64,000 nt of DNA from Pseudisothecium myosuroides. Taxonomy: Eukaryota > Streptophyta > Bryopsida > Hypnales > Lembophyllaceae. Below, one piece after another: positions 48,376 through 58,900 of the stretch (positions are counted from its first letter, which is position 1; every line of letters begins with the position of its first letter). Both the position numbers and the translations under genes were made by a program. The notes below the pieces were generated by a model. That model did no database searches, had not been told where the DNA came from, and saw only the letters and a program-made list of their open reading frames with translations. The stretch spans positions 16,554,001 to 16,618,000 of the forward strand of contig OX637297.1 in NCBI GenBank assembly GCA_951799445.1. The letters are read 5' to 3'.

Positions 48376-48540
48376 CTGCACATCCAGAATTGGTACGCTT
48401 AAGCATCGGTACGAGCGAAGGGGAAGGAATGCAAATGACAAGTAATGCACCAGAACAGTGATCGTGATATCTCACGATCATTGATCTGGTCGGGAGATCT
48501 CACGATCAATAAAGCAATGACAGGAGATTAGGGGCACTAC
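48376..48540 (-). other. Intron of the DUF7869 gene carrying two palindromes
   Basis: The donor GAG|GTAGTG (48540) and acceptor GGATGTGCAG|TTG (48376) remove 165 bases, a multiple of three, so the frame is kept. Two copies of the transposon palindrome lie inside (48462-48477 and 48490-48505), placed almost back to back. Confidence 0.6.
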
Positions 48541-49439
48541 CTCATTGACGTCTGCTCGGACTTGTTTCCAATTTCTTCCGGGAGGAAGGAATTTTAGAGT
48601 GTCCGTTCACCCGTTCTCGATGCCACGCAATTGGTGGGGCATTTGATTAGCATTCTCGTCAATAATGGCTTTCATAGTCCCAACAACCTGAACAGTCCGA
48701 GCCCGCGAGCGCTTAACCCCTTTGTTTCCGTGCGTCCCTGATACGACGTCGTCGTTGTACATCTCGATGTAACTGTGGTAAGTGGACTTCGGGATGCCGT
48801 GAATTATGTACCACGCCTTGCCACAAACATCAACTCCCTCTAGCGTGACGTATTTTCGCTTCCGCTCCCCATACCTTTCATGTAGTTGTCCTCCCACTCC
48901 AATCCCATATTCACGGCGCTCGTCAAACGACTTCAAGTAGTACTTCTGCCTTACTAACAGCGTGAACTCTTGGTTATAATGCTGACAACACAGACGTCTG
49001 CAGCACTTCTCCGAGCTGACTTTCCGAATCTCCTCGTTTGCCGTTTTGCGGGAGTACTGTGATTCCTTCAATTCCAAATTGGGTTTGCGAACTATAAACC
49101 GGTATGGTGCTTTCATTCTACCTCCGAGGTAAGCGAGAGGGTCGTCAATATCGAGAATGGCGGCAAAATGATCCACTGTCTCTTTCAACGAACGACCGTT
49201 GGAAAACCAGCACTCCGAAATTGGCCACCTGTCGTGAGACATTATGGCTTCGGTGTCACCCACAAAAACATCGAGGACTGTCACACCTATAAAACCTTCA
49301 CCAAGTGTCTCCTCTTGGAAATGATCCTCCGGACTCCAATAAATGATACAACCCAAGGAAACAAGGAGTCCGTCGGCGTCCTTCCGATGCACATCAAGTC
49401 CAAACCAGGCTTCTTAACGAATATACGGACATGGATCCA

Positions 49440-49455
49440 TCGGGAGATCCCCCGA
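49440..49455. repeat. Palindrome copy inside coding sequence
   Basis: TCGGGAGATCCCCCGA, overlapping codons of the residues SGDLPMDP of the DUF7869 gene. It is identical in form to the gene-3' side copies. Confidence 0.6.
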
Positions 49456-49982
49456 CGCTCTAACAACGTCGGCGGCTCTCCACAACACTACATTCTCTTG
49501 AACATCCTCTAATGTGTTCATACCCCTCTGATAAGGAAAGCATTTCAAATCCTGGAATTCTAATTTGATAGAATGAGGTCGCACCAGAATGTAAATCCAA
49601 GGCTCAATAGGTAAAGGCACACCCAGCCACTGGCCCTGGGGACGAACCTCTTTAACGATTCCTGATCCAACTTCACCAAATCCAGGCACAAATAGCTTAA
49701 CCCAATCACCATTCACAAACGCTTCACATCCATCGGTGGAATCCTGTGATTCACCCTCTACATGCATTCCGTCCACATACGGAACTGTCGCGTCAACAGC
49801 ATACTCACAGAATGAATCCATTGTCAGAGTGAGCTCTATCGAATCCCTTGGACAAGATTAAAAGGATCTGTAAAACCTGTACATCATACATTCAAGGAGT
49901 TAGGCATGTCTACAGAAGACCGCTGCATTCATGGTATTGTAACCTCACAACATGAAGGACAGAAGCATCAACGTTTGTACAG

Positions 49983-50662
49983 TCGTGGGAACTCACGATC
50001 ACACGGCAACGCAACATGAACAAGTGAATCTAGTTACTGTCAACAAGAAGTTTGAAAGCCCAGACGTGATAGTGCGATCTCACGAGGGCCGTTCCAGAAC
50101 CACTGGGAAGAAACCAAGGCATCCAGGAAAATGTCGCAGAAGTTTAGAAGACATTAACCAAAGAACGTTCAGTACATCGTGGGATCCCACGACACTCTTG
50201 GCGCTCAATCATTTAAACCAGAGATCGCAGTATTCCAAAATCCTCCTAAGGGATCACATAGACCGCTACAGAAATACAAATGAAGTAGTGGGTCAAACTG
50301 AATCACTCTGACGAGTCCCCGACATATTATCAATCAATCGTGGGATCCCACGAGTTCGATATCGTGTAAATTCCGAAAGAGTGTTTAGGGTACCCCCCCG
50401 AGTAGGAGAACCTGGTGCCAACCGAAAATGTGATCGTGAGATCCCACGATGCTTATACAAGATCGACGAGGAGTATGACGGTCATCGAAAAGTAAGGCAC
50501 CTAGACGTACACCAGGAAGGCCATAGCCAAGGTTCAATCGATCGTGGGATCCCACGATGAAATGATAGGAGTTCCCTCGACTACCAGACCGCGATATCTC
50601 TATACTCGAAGACTGAGAGGTCTCGCCCACGCTCAATACGCGGAGATCGTGGGATCCCACGA
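49983..50662. repeat. Palindrome array, gene-5' side (7 copies)
   Basis: Copies at 49983-49998, 50070-50085, 50177-50192, 50338-50353, 50434-50449, 50542-50557 and 50647-50662. Four are the perfect palindrome TCGTGGGATCCCACGA; the others differ by one to three bases (for example TCGTGAGATCCCACGA). Spacing between starts is about 87-161 bases, near 100 for the last four. The array lies upstream of the transposase gene, so it could bind transposase at the end and also act on the promoter. Confidence 0.8.
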
Positions 50663-50885
50663 TGCTTACGTATGTTGGATATATACACGTATTCTACTAT
50701 CGTAGACTAACGTATCTATAGAAGATCGTGAAATTAGGTTTCCTGTCACTGGTTTCATGACATTCGACACTCTATAACTATTCTCAGTTATTGTACAAAA
50801 ATTCTCTACTTTTAAAGTGGATTTTGCTATAATTCAGACTCCTGAACCTCCATGGGTACAATAGGAAACGTTCTTAGAAGTAGTT

Positions 50886-52000
50886 GAATTTGATGGTTGG
50901 GTTTTCCTCATGTAAGTTCGCCTAATTCCTAACGCAACCTAATTTCACTACTTTGTGAAGACGTTCTGACTGGTTGTCATCCACGTACAAGGTTCTCATA
51001 TCAACTTGCCCTCAGGGCAGTGCCGTCCCGCGATTCAAAAGGAACCTCGATGTTACCACAGCATAGTGATCCCTTAAGCACGTGAGTTTTTTGCAAAATG
51101 AGACCAATGCGCGAAGAAAATTATCGCAGTCAGACTCCGTTTCACTCTCAATCTACGACATCCTCAGTTTGTGACAAAGTGCAGTGGCATCAATTCGACT
51201 ACAAAATCCTCAACATTCAGAATTGCATAACACTTGCAAGGGATGCATTCTTACCTTGCAGCAACTGGCTCGGTCAAAACTTCGTGCGCCTCCACGCCCA
51301 CTCTGTCGCCAACACCGGCAGACACCCACTCGCCACTCCGCAGCCTACTCCGCCTGTTCACGTGTGCAATCAAAAAGAGCAAGCTCCAGGTTCTTTTCGA
51401 GTTATGAACCAAGTGGCTAGTTGGAATTCTTCAGCTCTGAATTCCCGTCGCAAATTTTGAAATCACCAAGCGATCCTTGATTTCGAATGTTGGATGCGTT
51501 CTTGAATGCCGTGCCACAATCAACAACGGCTGGGGGGTACGTGCGGTCCTTCACTTCGGAAGTTGATTGCATTCTCGAATTCCGCGCATCTCCGACTACA
51601 AGGAGGGAGGGCATGGGGCTCTTGACTTTCTGACTGGAACTTCGCAAATCCAGGCTTCACTGAAATTCCGATTCTTCACTGACATTTTGAAATTCGCCGC
51701 ATTCAAGGATGGTATCGTTGCACTGTTTTCTTGGAGTCAATGATGCTTTGACCAAAGCGGATCAAACTCTGAAGACTTTCACTTCACAGAATGTCACACG
51801 CTTCCCCGATCAATACTCGGAATTCTTCCCCTACACGACCTGATTATACGTATCCTATAGAAACGAACTGTACAAAATCTCGTGAACCCAAAAACTTGAG
51901 CACCTGAAACATGTGGAACACCTCACTTACAAAAAGAATCAACAAAAATTTTGAACTCTCGAATGTTCATATTTGTTATTTTCTATTCTAATGAATGCAA
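50886..52000. other. Intergenic region, no gene recognised
   Basis: Moderate GC content in 50950-51850 compared with the surroundings, with scattered short open stretches (longest 51098-51460). No domain, transposon end or RNA gene is evident. It may be debris of another transposon. Confidence 0.3.
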
Positions 52001-52225
52001 TCTTAGGATCTAGGGTCCACAGTCATAGGGTCTACAGTCCACGGTCATAGGGTTTAGGGTACATGTTGTACTATAGTGTTCACGGTTTCAAGGTCATGGT
52101 TCTTCGTTTCAGGGTTCAGGGTTTCAAGGTTTAATAAGGTGTAGGATATACAGTGGTAGCGCTTTACATTAACGTTTTCAGGGTCTGCAGTTCATGGTTT
52201 ACGGCTTTTAGGGTTTAGGGTATTA
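52000..52225 (+). repeat. Degenerate telomere-like repeats
   Basis: A run of imperfect TTTAGGG/GGGTTTAGGGT-like words: TAGGGTCCACAG, TAGGGTCTACAG, ATAGGGTTTAGGGTA, CAGGGTTCAGGGTTT and TTTTAGGGTTTAGGGTA. They are mixed with GGTTTCAAGGT and CACGGTCA words. The plant telomere unit is TTTAGGG, so this may be an old interstitial telomeric tract or a simple-sequence region that resembles one. Confidence 0.4.
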
Positions 52226-52477
52226 TGAAAAATGAAAATGATGCTGATTATTTGTTTCCAATTTTTTCCTCAATTAAGTTTACGTCATCTCAGACTGGGA
52301 ACATATAAACTTAAAAATCCAATCTAACTCAATATTGCTAATTAAAAATGTCAGTTAACAGATTGATTTCATATATAATTCTTGTCATGTAGTACAACAT
52401 CCTATGGTTTAATATGGGACTTTACGGATTAAACAATGATTGATACAATTTTTATTTCATCTAGGAATTTTTAAATA

Positions 52478-52644
52478 AAGCACCAGGGGCTTTTTTGCGT
52501 TTCCCTCTCTCATTTTTCCCTGCATAAACGGCAATCCATGACTTCTCCTTGTGTCACAATCCATTGACACAATGAAAAGTCATAAGATTGTTGTTTACAT
52601 AGGGGAAAGTGAGAGAGGGAAACGCAAAAAAGCCCCTTGTGAAG
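52478..52644. mobile_element. 161-bp MITE with ~40-bp inverted ends
   Basis: The element is 52481-52641. The left end CACCAGGGGCTTTTTTGCG matches the reversed right end CACAAGGGGCTTTTTTGCG, and the match continues through TTTCCCTCTCTCA. AAG flanks both sides (52478-52480 and 52642-52644), giving a 3-bp duplication as in CACTA-type insertions. An inner pair (AATCCATGACTT, CAATCCATTG) adds to the fold. No coding sequence. Confidence 0.75.
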
Positions 52645-52929
52645 GACTTTGGATGTGCAATCATGATGGAACAAAGAACAAACTGAACCATTTATTTATT
52701 TTGTATTTTAAATCTCAGTCTGAATGATCTAATGAGTTAAATGCTTTCAAATTTGTTAATGCACTTTGACGGGTGATGAATGCTTAAACCTGGAATCATG
52801 TCATTCATGAGAATATTGTAGGTCATGCAATCTTCATCTGGATTTTTGAAATGATCGAACGTGGTATACATCTACATCATTATTTGACAACGATGTATGT
52901 AATATTGTTATTTGTTATTGTTATTTGAA
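52645..52929. other. Short AT-rich spacer before the satellite
   Basis: No gene or repeat unit of the satellite was recognised here. Confidence 0.3.
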
Positions 52930-55900
52930 CAATCTCCACCGATGTGAAACAAAAAATCGGGAATGAAATGCGTGATGGCTTGAAACGGCTTAAATAATAT
53001 TTAAAAAGTCATGAAATTTCATACATGCATGCATAAAATTTGAATTAGAAAAATGTAATTGCTCCAGCCTTAGATTCCACCACTATTTTCTAGTCTTTCC
53101 CGTTGAAAATATCTAATTCACATGAAAATAAAAAAATTGGGAATGAAATGGGCCCTGCCATTGAACTATAGTTTCATTTTAAAAATGTCATGGAATTTCA
53201 CACATGCATTCATAAAATTCTAATGTGGAAGTTGGAATTGCTCTCAGGATTTAGATTCCACCACTATATTCACATCTTGACCATTGCAAAATTCTAATTC
53301 ACGTGAAGTAAAAAGAATTGGGAATGAAACAGGCCCTACCATGGAATGGCTTCATTTTTAAAATGTCATGGACCTTCATACATGCATGCATAAAATTCTA
53401 TCGCAGAAGTTGGAATTGCTTTTGTGATTTAGATTCCACCACTATATATTCATTTCTTGCCCATTGCAAAATTCTAATTTACGTGAAGTAAAAAAAATTG
53501 GGAGTGAAACGGGCCCTGCCATGGAATGGCTTCATTTTAAAAATGTCATGGATGGTTCATACATGCATGCATAAAATTCTATCGTGGAAGTTGGAATTGC
53601 TCTCAGGATTTAGATTCCACCACTATTTTTACTTCTTGCCCGTTGGAAAATCCATCTTAACGTGAATTAAAATAACTGGGAAATAAAACTAATGGGCCCT
53701 GCCATACAATGGCTTCATTTTAAAAATGTCATGGATGGTTCATACATGCATGCATAAAATTCTATCATAGAAAATGGAATTGCTCTCAGGATTTAGATTC
53801 CACCACTATATTCACTTCTTGCCCACTGCAAAATTCGAATTCACGTGATGTAAAAAAAATTGAGAATGAAACGGGCCCTGCCATGGAATGGCTTCATTTT
53901 AAAAATGTCATGGATGGTTCATACATGCATGCATAAAATTCTATCGTGGAAGTTGGAATAGCTCTCTGGATTTCGATTCCACCACTATAATTATTCACTT
54001 CTAGCCCATTGCAAAATTCTCATTCACGTGAGTAAAAAAGAATTGGGAATGAAACGGGCCCTGCCATGGAATGGCTTCATTTTAAAAATGTCATGGATGG
54101 TTCATACATGCATGCATAAAATTCTATCGTGGAAGTTGGAATTGCTCTCAGGATTTAGATTCCACCACTATTTTTACTTCTTGCCCGTTGGAAAATCCAT
54201 CTTAACGTGAATTAGAAAAAATGGGGAATAAAACTAATGGGCCCTCCCATGGAACGGCTTCATCTTAAAAATGTCAAAGATGGTTCATACATGCATGCAT
54301 AAAATTCTATCGTGGAAGTTGGAATTGCTCTTATGATTTAGATTCCACCACTATAATTATTCACTTCTTGCCCATTGCAAAATTCGAATTCACGTGAAGT
54401 AAAAAGAACTGGGAATGAAACGGGCCCTGCCATGGAATGGCTTCATCTTAAAAATGTCATTGATGGTTCACACATGCATGTACAAAATTCTATCGTGGAA
54501 GTTGGAATTGCTCTCAGGATTTAGATTCAATGTACCACTGTTTTTATTTCTTGCCTGTTGGAAAATCCATCTTAACGTGAATTAAAAAAATTGGGGAATA
54601 AAACTAATGGGCCCTGCCATGAAATGGCCTCATTTTAAAAATGTCATGGATGGTTCATACATGCATGCATAAAATTCTATCGTAGAAGTTGGAATTGCTC
54701 TCAGCATTTAGAATCCACCACTATTTTTACTTCTTGCCCATTGCAAAATTCGAATTCACGTGCAGTAAAAAAAATTGGGAATGAAACGGGCCCTGATATG
54801 GAATGGCTTCACTTTAATAACGTCATGGATGGTTCATACATGCATGCATCAAATTCTATCGTGGAAGTTGGAATTGCTCTCAGGATTTAGATTCCACCAC
54901 TATTTTTACTTCTTGCCCGTTGGAAAATCCATCTTAACGTGAATTAAAAGAACTAGGGAATAAAACTAATGGGCCCTGCCATGAAATGGCTTCATTTTAA
55001 AAACGTCATGGATGGTTCATACATGCATGCATAAAATTCTATCGTGGAAGTTGGAATTGCTCTCAGCATTTAGAGTCCACCACTGTTTTTACTTCTTGCC
55101 CACAGGCAAATCCATCTTAACGTGAATTAAAAAAAATGGGGAATAAAAACAATGGGCCCTGCCATGAAGTAGCTTCAATTTAAAAATGACATGGATGGTT
55201 TACACATGCATGCATAAAATTCTATCGTGGAAGTTGGAATTGCTCATTGGATTTAGATTTCACCACTAGTTTCACTTCTTGCCCGTTGGAAAATCCATCT
55301 TCACCTGATTTATAAAAAATGGGGAATGAAGTGGGCTCTGCAATGGAATGGCTTCATTTCAAAAATGTCAGGGACTTTCATACATGCATGCATAAAATTC
55401 TATTGTGGAAATTGGAATTGCTCTTAGGATTTAGATTCCACCACTAGTTTTACTTCTTGCCCGTTGGAAAATCCATCTTCACGTGAATTAAAAGAAATAG
55501 GGAATAATATGGGCCCTGCTATGGAATGATTTCATTTTAAAAATGTCATGGACTTTCATACATGCATGCATAGAATTCTATTGTGGAAGCTATAATTGCT
55601 CATAGGATTTAGATTCCACCACCATTTTTACTTCTTGCCCGTTGCAAAATCCATCTTCACGTGAATTAAAAAAAATAGGGAATGAAGAGGGCCCTGCCAT
55701 AGAATGACTTCATTTTAAAAATGTCAAGGACTTTCATACATGCATGCATAAAATTCTATTGTGGAAGTTGTAATTGCTCTTAGGATTTACATTCCACCAC
55801 TATTTTCACTTCTTGCCCGTTGGAAAATCCATCTTCACGTGAATTGAAAAAAATGGAGAATGAATTGGGCCCTGCAATGGAATGGCTTCATTTTAAAAAT

Positions 55901-58900
55901 GTCATGGATTTTCATACATGCATGCATAAAATTCTATTCTCGATGTTGTACTTGCTCTTAGGATTTAGATTCCACCACTATTTTTACTTCTTGCCCGTTG
56001 GAAAATCCATCTTAATGTGAATTAAAAGAACTGGGGAATAAAACTAATGGGCCCTGCCATGAAATGGCTTCATTTTAAAAACGTCATGGATGGTTCATAC
56101 ATGCATGCATAAAATTCTATCGTGGAAGTTGGAATTGCTCATTGGATTTAGATTCCACCACTATCTTCACTTCTTGCCCGTTGGAAAATCCATCTTAACG
56201 TGAATTAAAAAAAATAGGGAATGAAGTAAGCCCTGCCATGGAATGCCTTCATTTTAAAAATGTCATGGACTTTCATCCATGCATGCATAAAATTCTATGG
56301 TGGAAGTTGTAATTGCTCATAGGATTTAGATTCCACCACTATTTTTACTTCTTGCTCGTTGGAAAATCCATCTTCACGTGAATTGAAAAAAATGGAGAAT
56401 GAAGTGGGCCCTGCCATGGAATGGCTTCATTTCAAAAATGTCAAGGACTTTCATACATGCATGCATAAAATTCTCTTGTGGAAGTTGTAATTGATCTTAG
56501 GATTTAGATTCCACCACCATTTTTACTTCTTGCCCGTTGGAAAATTCTTCTTCACGTGAATTAAAGAAGAATGGGGAATGAAATGGGCCCTGCCATTGAA
56601 CTATGGCTTCATTTTAAAAATGCCATGGAATTTCATACATGCATGCATAAAATTCTACTGTGGAAGACTGGAAGTCGTAATTACTCTTAGGATTTAGATT
56701 TCACCTTTATTTTTACTTCTTGCCCATTGGAAAATCCATCTTCTCGTGAATTAAAAAAAATAGGGAATGAAGTGGGCCCTGCCATGGAATGACTTCATTT
56801 TAAAAATGTCATGGACTTTTATACATGTTTACAAAAAATTCTATTGTGGAAGTTGTAATTGCTCTTAGGGTTTAGATTCCACCTCTAGTTTTACTTCTTC
56901 CCGTTGGAAAATCCATCTTCACGTGAAATAAAAAGAAATGGGGTATGAAGTGGGCCGTGCTAAGGAATGGCTCCATTTCATAAATGTCAGGGACTTTCAT
57001 ACATGCATGCATCAAAATCTATCGTGGAAGTTGGAATTGCTCTCAGGATTTAGATTCCACCACTAGTTTTACTTCTTGCCCATTGGAAAATCCATCATCA
57101 TGTGAATTAAAAAAAAATGGGGAATGAAATGGGCCCTGCCATGGAATGGCATCATTTTAAAAATGTCATGGACTTTCATACATGCATGCATAAAATTCTA
57201 TTGTGGAAGTTGAAATTGCTCTTAGGATTTAGATTCCACCACTATTTTTACTTCTTGCCCGTTGGAAAATCCATCTTCATGTGAATTTAAAAGAATGGGG
57301 AATGAAATGGGCCCTGCCATGGAATGGCTTCATTTTAAAAACGTCTTGGACTTTCATACATGCATGCATAAAATTCTCTTGTGGAAGTTGTAATTGCTCA
57401 TAGGATTTAGACTCTACCACTATATTCACTTCTTGTCCGTTGAAAAATCCATCTTGACGTGAATTAGAGAAAAATGGGGAATGAAATGGGCCCTGCCATG
57501 GAATGGCTTCATTTTAAAAATGTCATGGACTTTCATCCATGCATGCATAAAATTCTATGGTGGAAGTTGTAATTGCTCTTAGGATTTAGATTCCACCACT
57601 ATTTTTACTTCTTGCCCTTTGCGAAATCCATCATGAGGTGAATAAAAAAAAATGAAGAATGAAGTGGGCCCTACCATGGAATGGCTTCATTTTAAAAATT
57701 TTAGGACATTCATTTATGCATGCATAAAATTCTACTGTGGAAGTTGGAATTGCTCTTAGGATTTAGATTCCACCAATATTTTTACTTCTTGCCCGTTGGA
57801 AAGTCCATCTTAACGTGAATAAAAAAAAATGGGGAATGATGTGGGGCCCACAATGGAATGGCTTCATTTTGAAAATGTCATGGACTTTCATACATGCATG
57901 CATAAAATTCTATTGTGGAAGTTGGAATTGCTTTTAGGATTTACATTCCACCACTATTTTTACTTCTTGCCCGTTGGAAAATCCATCTTAACGTCAAATA
58001 AAAAAAATAGGGAATGAAGTGGACCCTGCCATGGATTGGCTTCATTTTAAAAATGTCATGGACTTTCATACATGCATGCATAAAATTCTATGGTGGGAGT
58101 TGTAATTTCTCATAGGATTTAGATTCCACCACTATTTTCACTTCTTGCCCGTTGGAAAATCCATCTTGACGTGAACAAAAAAAATAGGGAATGATATCGG
58201 CCCTACTATGGAATAGTATCATTTTAAAAATTTCATGGACTTTCATATATGCATGCATAAAATTCTATGGTGGAAGTTGTAATTGCTCATAGGATTCAGA
58301 TTCCACCACTATTTTCACTTCTTGCCCGTTGGAAAATCCATCTTCACGTGAATTAGAGAATAATGGGTAAAGGAATAGGCCCTGCCATGGAATGGCTTCA
58401 TTTTAAAAACGTCATGCACTTTCATACATGCATGCATAAAATTCTATGGTGGAGGTTGGAATTGCTCTTATGATTAAGATTCCACCACTATAATTAGTCA
58501 CCTCTTGCCCATTGCAAAATTTGATTTAACTTGAAGTAAAAAAACTTGGGAATGAAGTGGGCCCCGCCATGGAATGGCTTCATTTTAAAAATGTTAGGGA
58601 CGTTCATACATGCATGCATAAAATTTTATTGTGGAAGTTGGAATTTTTCTTAGGATTTAGATTCCACCACTATTTTTACTTCTTTCCCATTGGAAAATCC
58701 ATCTTAATGTGAACTTAAAAAAATGGGGAATGAAGTGGGCCCTGTCGTGGAATGGCTTCATTTTAAAAATGTCAGGGACTTTCATACATGCATGCATGAA
58801 ATTCTATCGTGGAAGTTGGAATTACTCTTATGATTGAGATTCCACCACTATGGTTATTCACTTCTTGCCAATTGCAAAATTCGAATTCACGTAAAGTAAA

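Larger units (their letters stand above)
46438..49821 (-). pseudogene. DUF7869-type transposase gene, full length but with five nonsense codons
   Basis: One minus-strand frame runs from ATG at 49821 to TGA at 46438. It is interrupted by TAA (49414), TGA (48607), TGA (48112), TAG (47707) and TAG (47494), never by a frameshift. A GT/AG intron of 165 bases (48376-48540) lies between NWKQVRADVNE and LNADYGLPPVSQ, giving ~1072 codons. Recognisable parts in order: a Cys/His-rich KCCRRLCCQHYNQEF with LLVRQKYYLKSFDERREYG, GVDVCGKAWYIIHGIPKSTY, SSFAKCTTCDDLQQ, HDKMDTSKTALPRL, LDNSAKDNKNKYLMAFL and GHTHEDIDANFSHLSKALK. The last three are the acidic motifs of the DUF7869 family and may form a DDE/D-type catalytic centre. 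The C-terminal ~300 residues contain a Trp-rich domain (FLLQYWRPNN, RNCWYGKWVVEKSP). Family assignment is from memory and fairly sure; transposase activity is inferred. Confidence 0.75.
44982..50885 (-). mobile_element. DUF7869-type DNA transposon with palindromic subterminal arrays (borders tentative)
   Basis: The unit is defined by one central gene (46438-49821) and clusters of a 16-bp palindrome on both sides (45051-46406 and 49983-50662). The borders given are the outermost candidate inverted pair: AACTACTTCT at 44982-44991 and AGAAGTAGTT at 50876-50885. The pair is short and the deeper match is poor, so the true ends could differ by some hundreds of bases. TTAA (44981-44984) overlaps the left end and TTGA the right. 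Outside the gene I see no other coding region. Confidence 0.55.

Noticed and set aside
46440..49512. Plus-strand open frames across the DUF7869 gene
   Set aside because: They are antisense to a recognised family and have no features of their own.
46438..49821. Repair of the five stops by U-to-C RNA editing, as in organelles of some non-seed plants
   Set aside because: All five stops could be restored that way, but such editing is known in organelles, and the gene is a nuclear transposon with relatives in the window showing the same decay.
49983..50662. CRISPR-like array
   Set aside because: Regularly spaced identical short repeats superficially suggest one, but the units are 16-bp palindromes with uneven 71-145 base gaps in a eukaryotic transposon.
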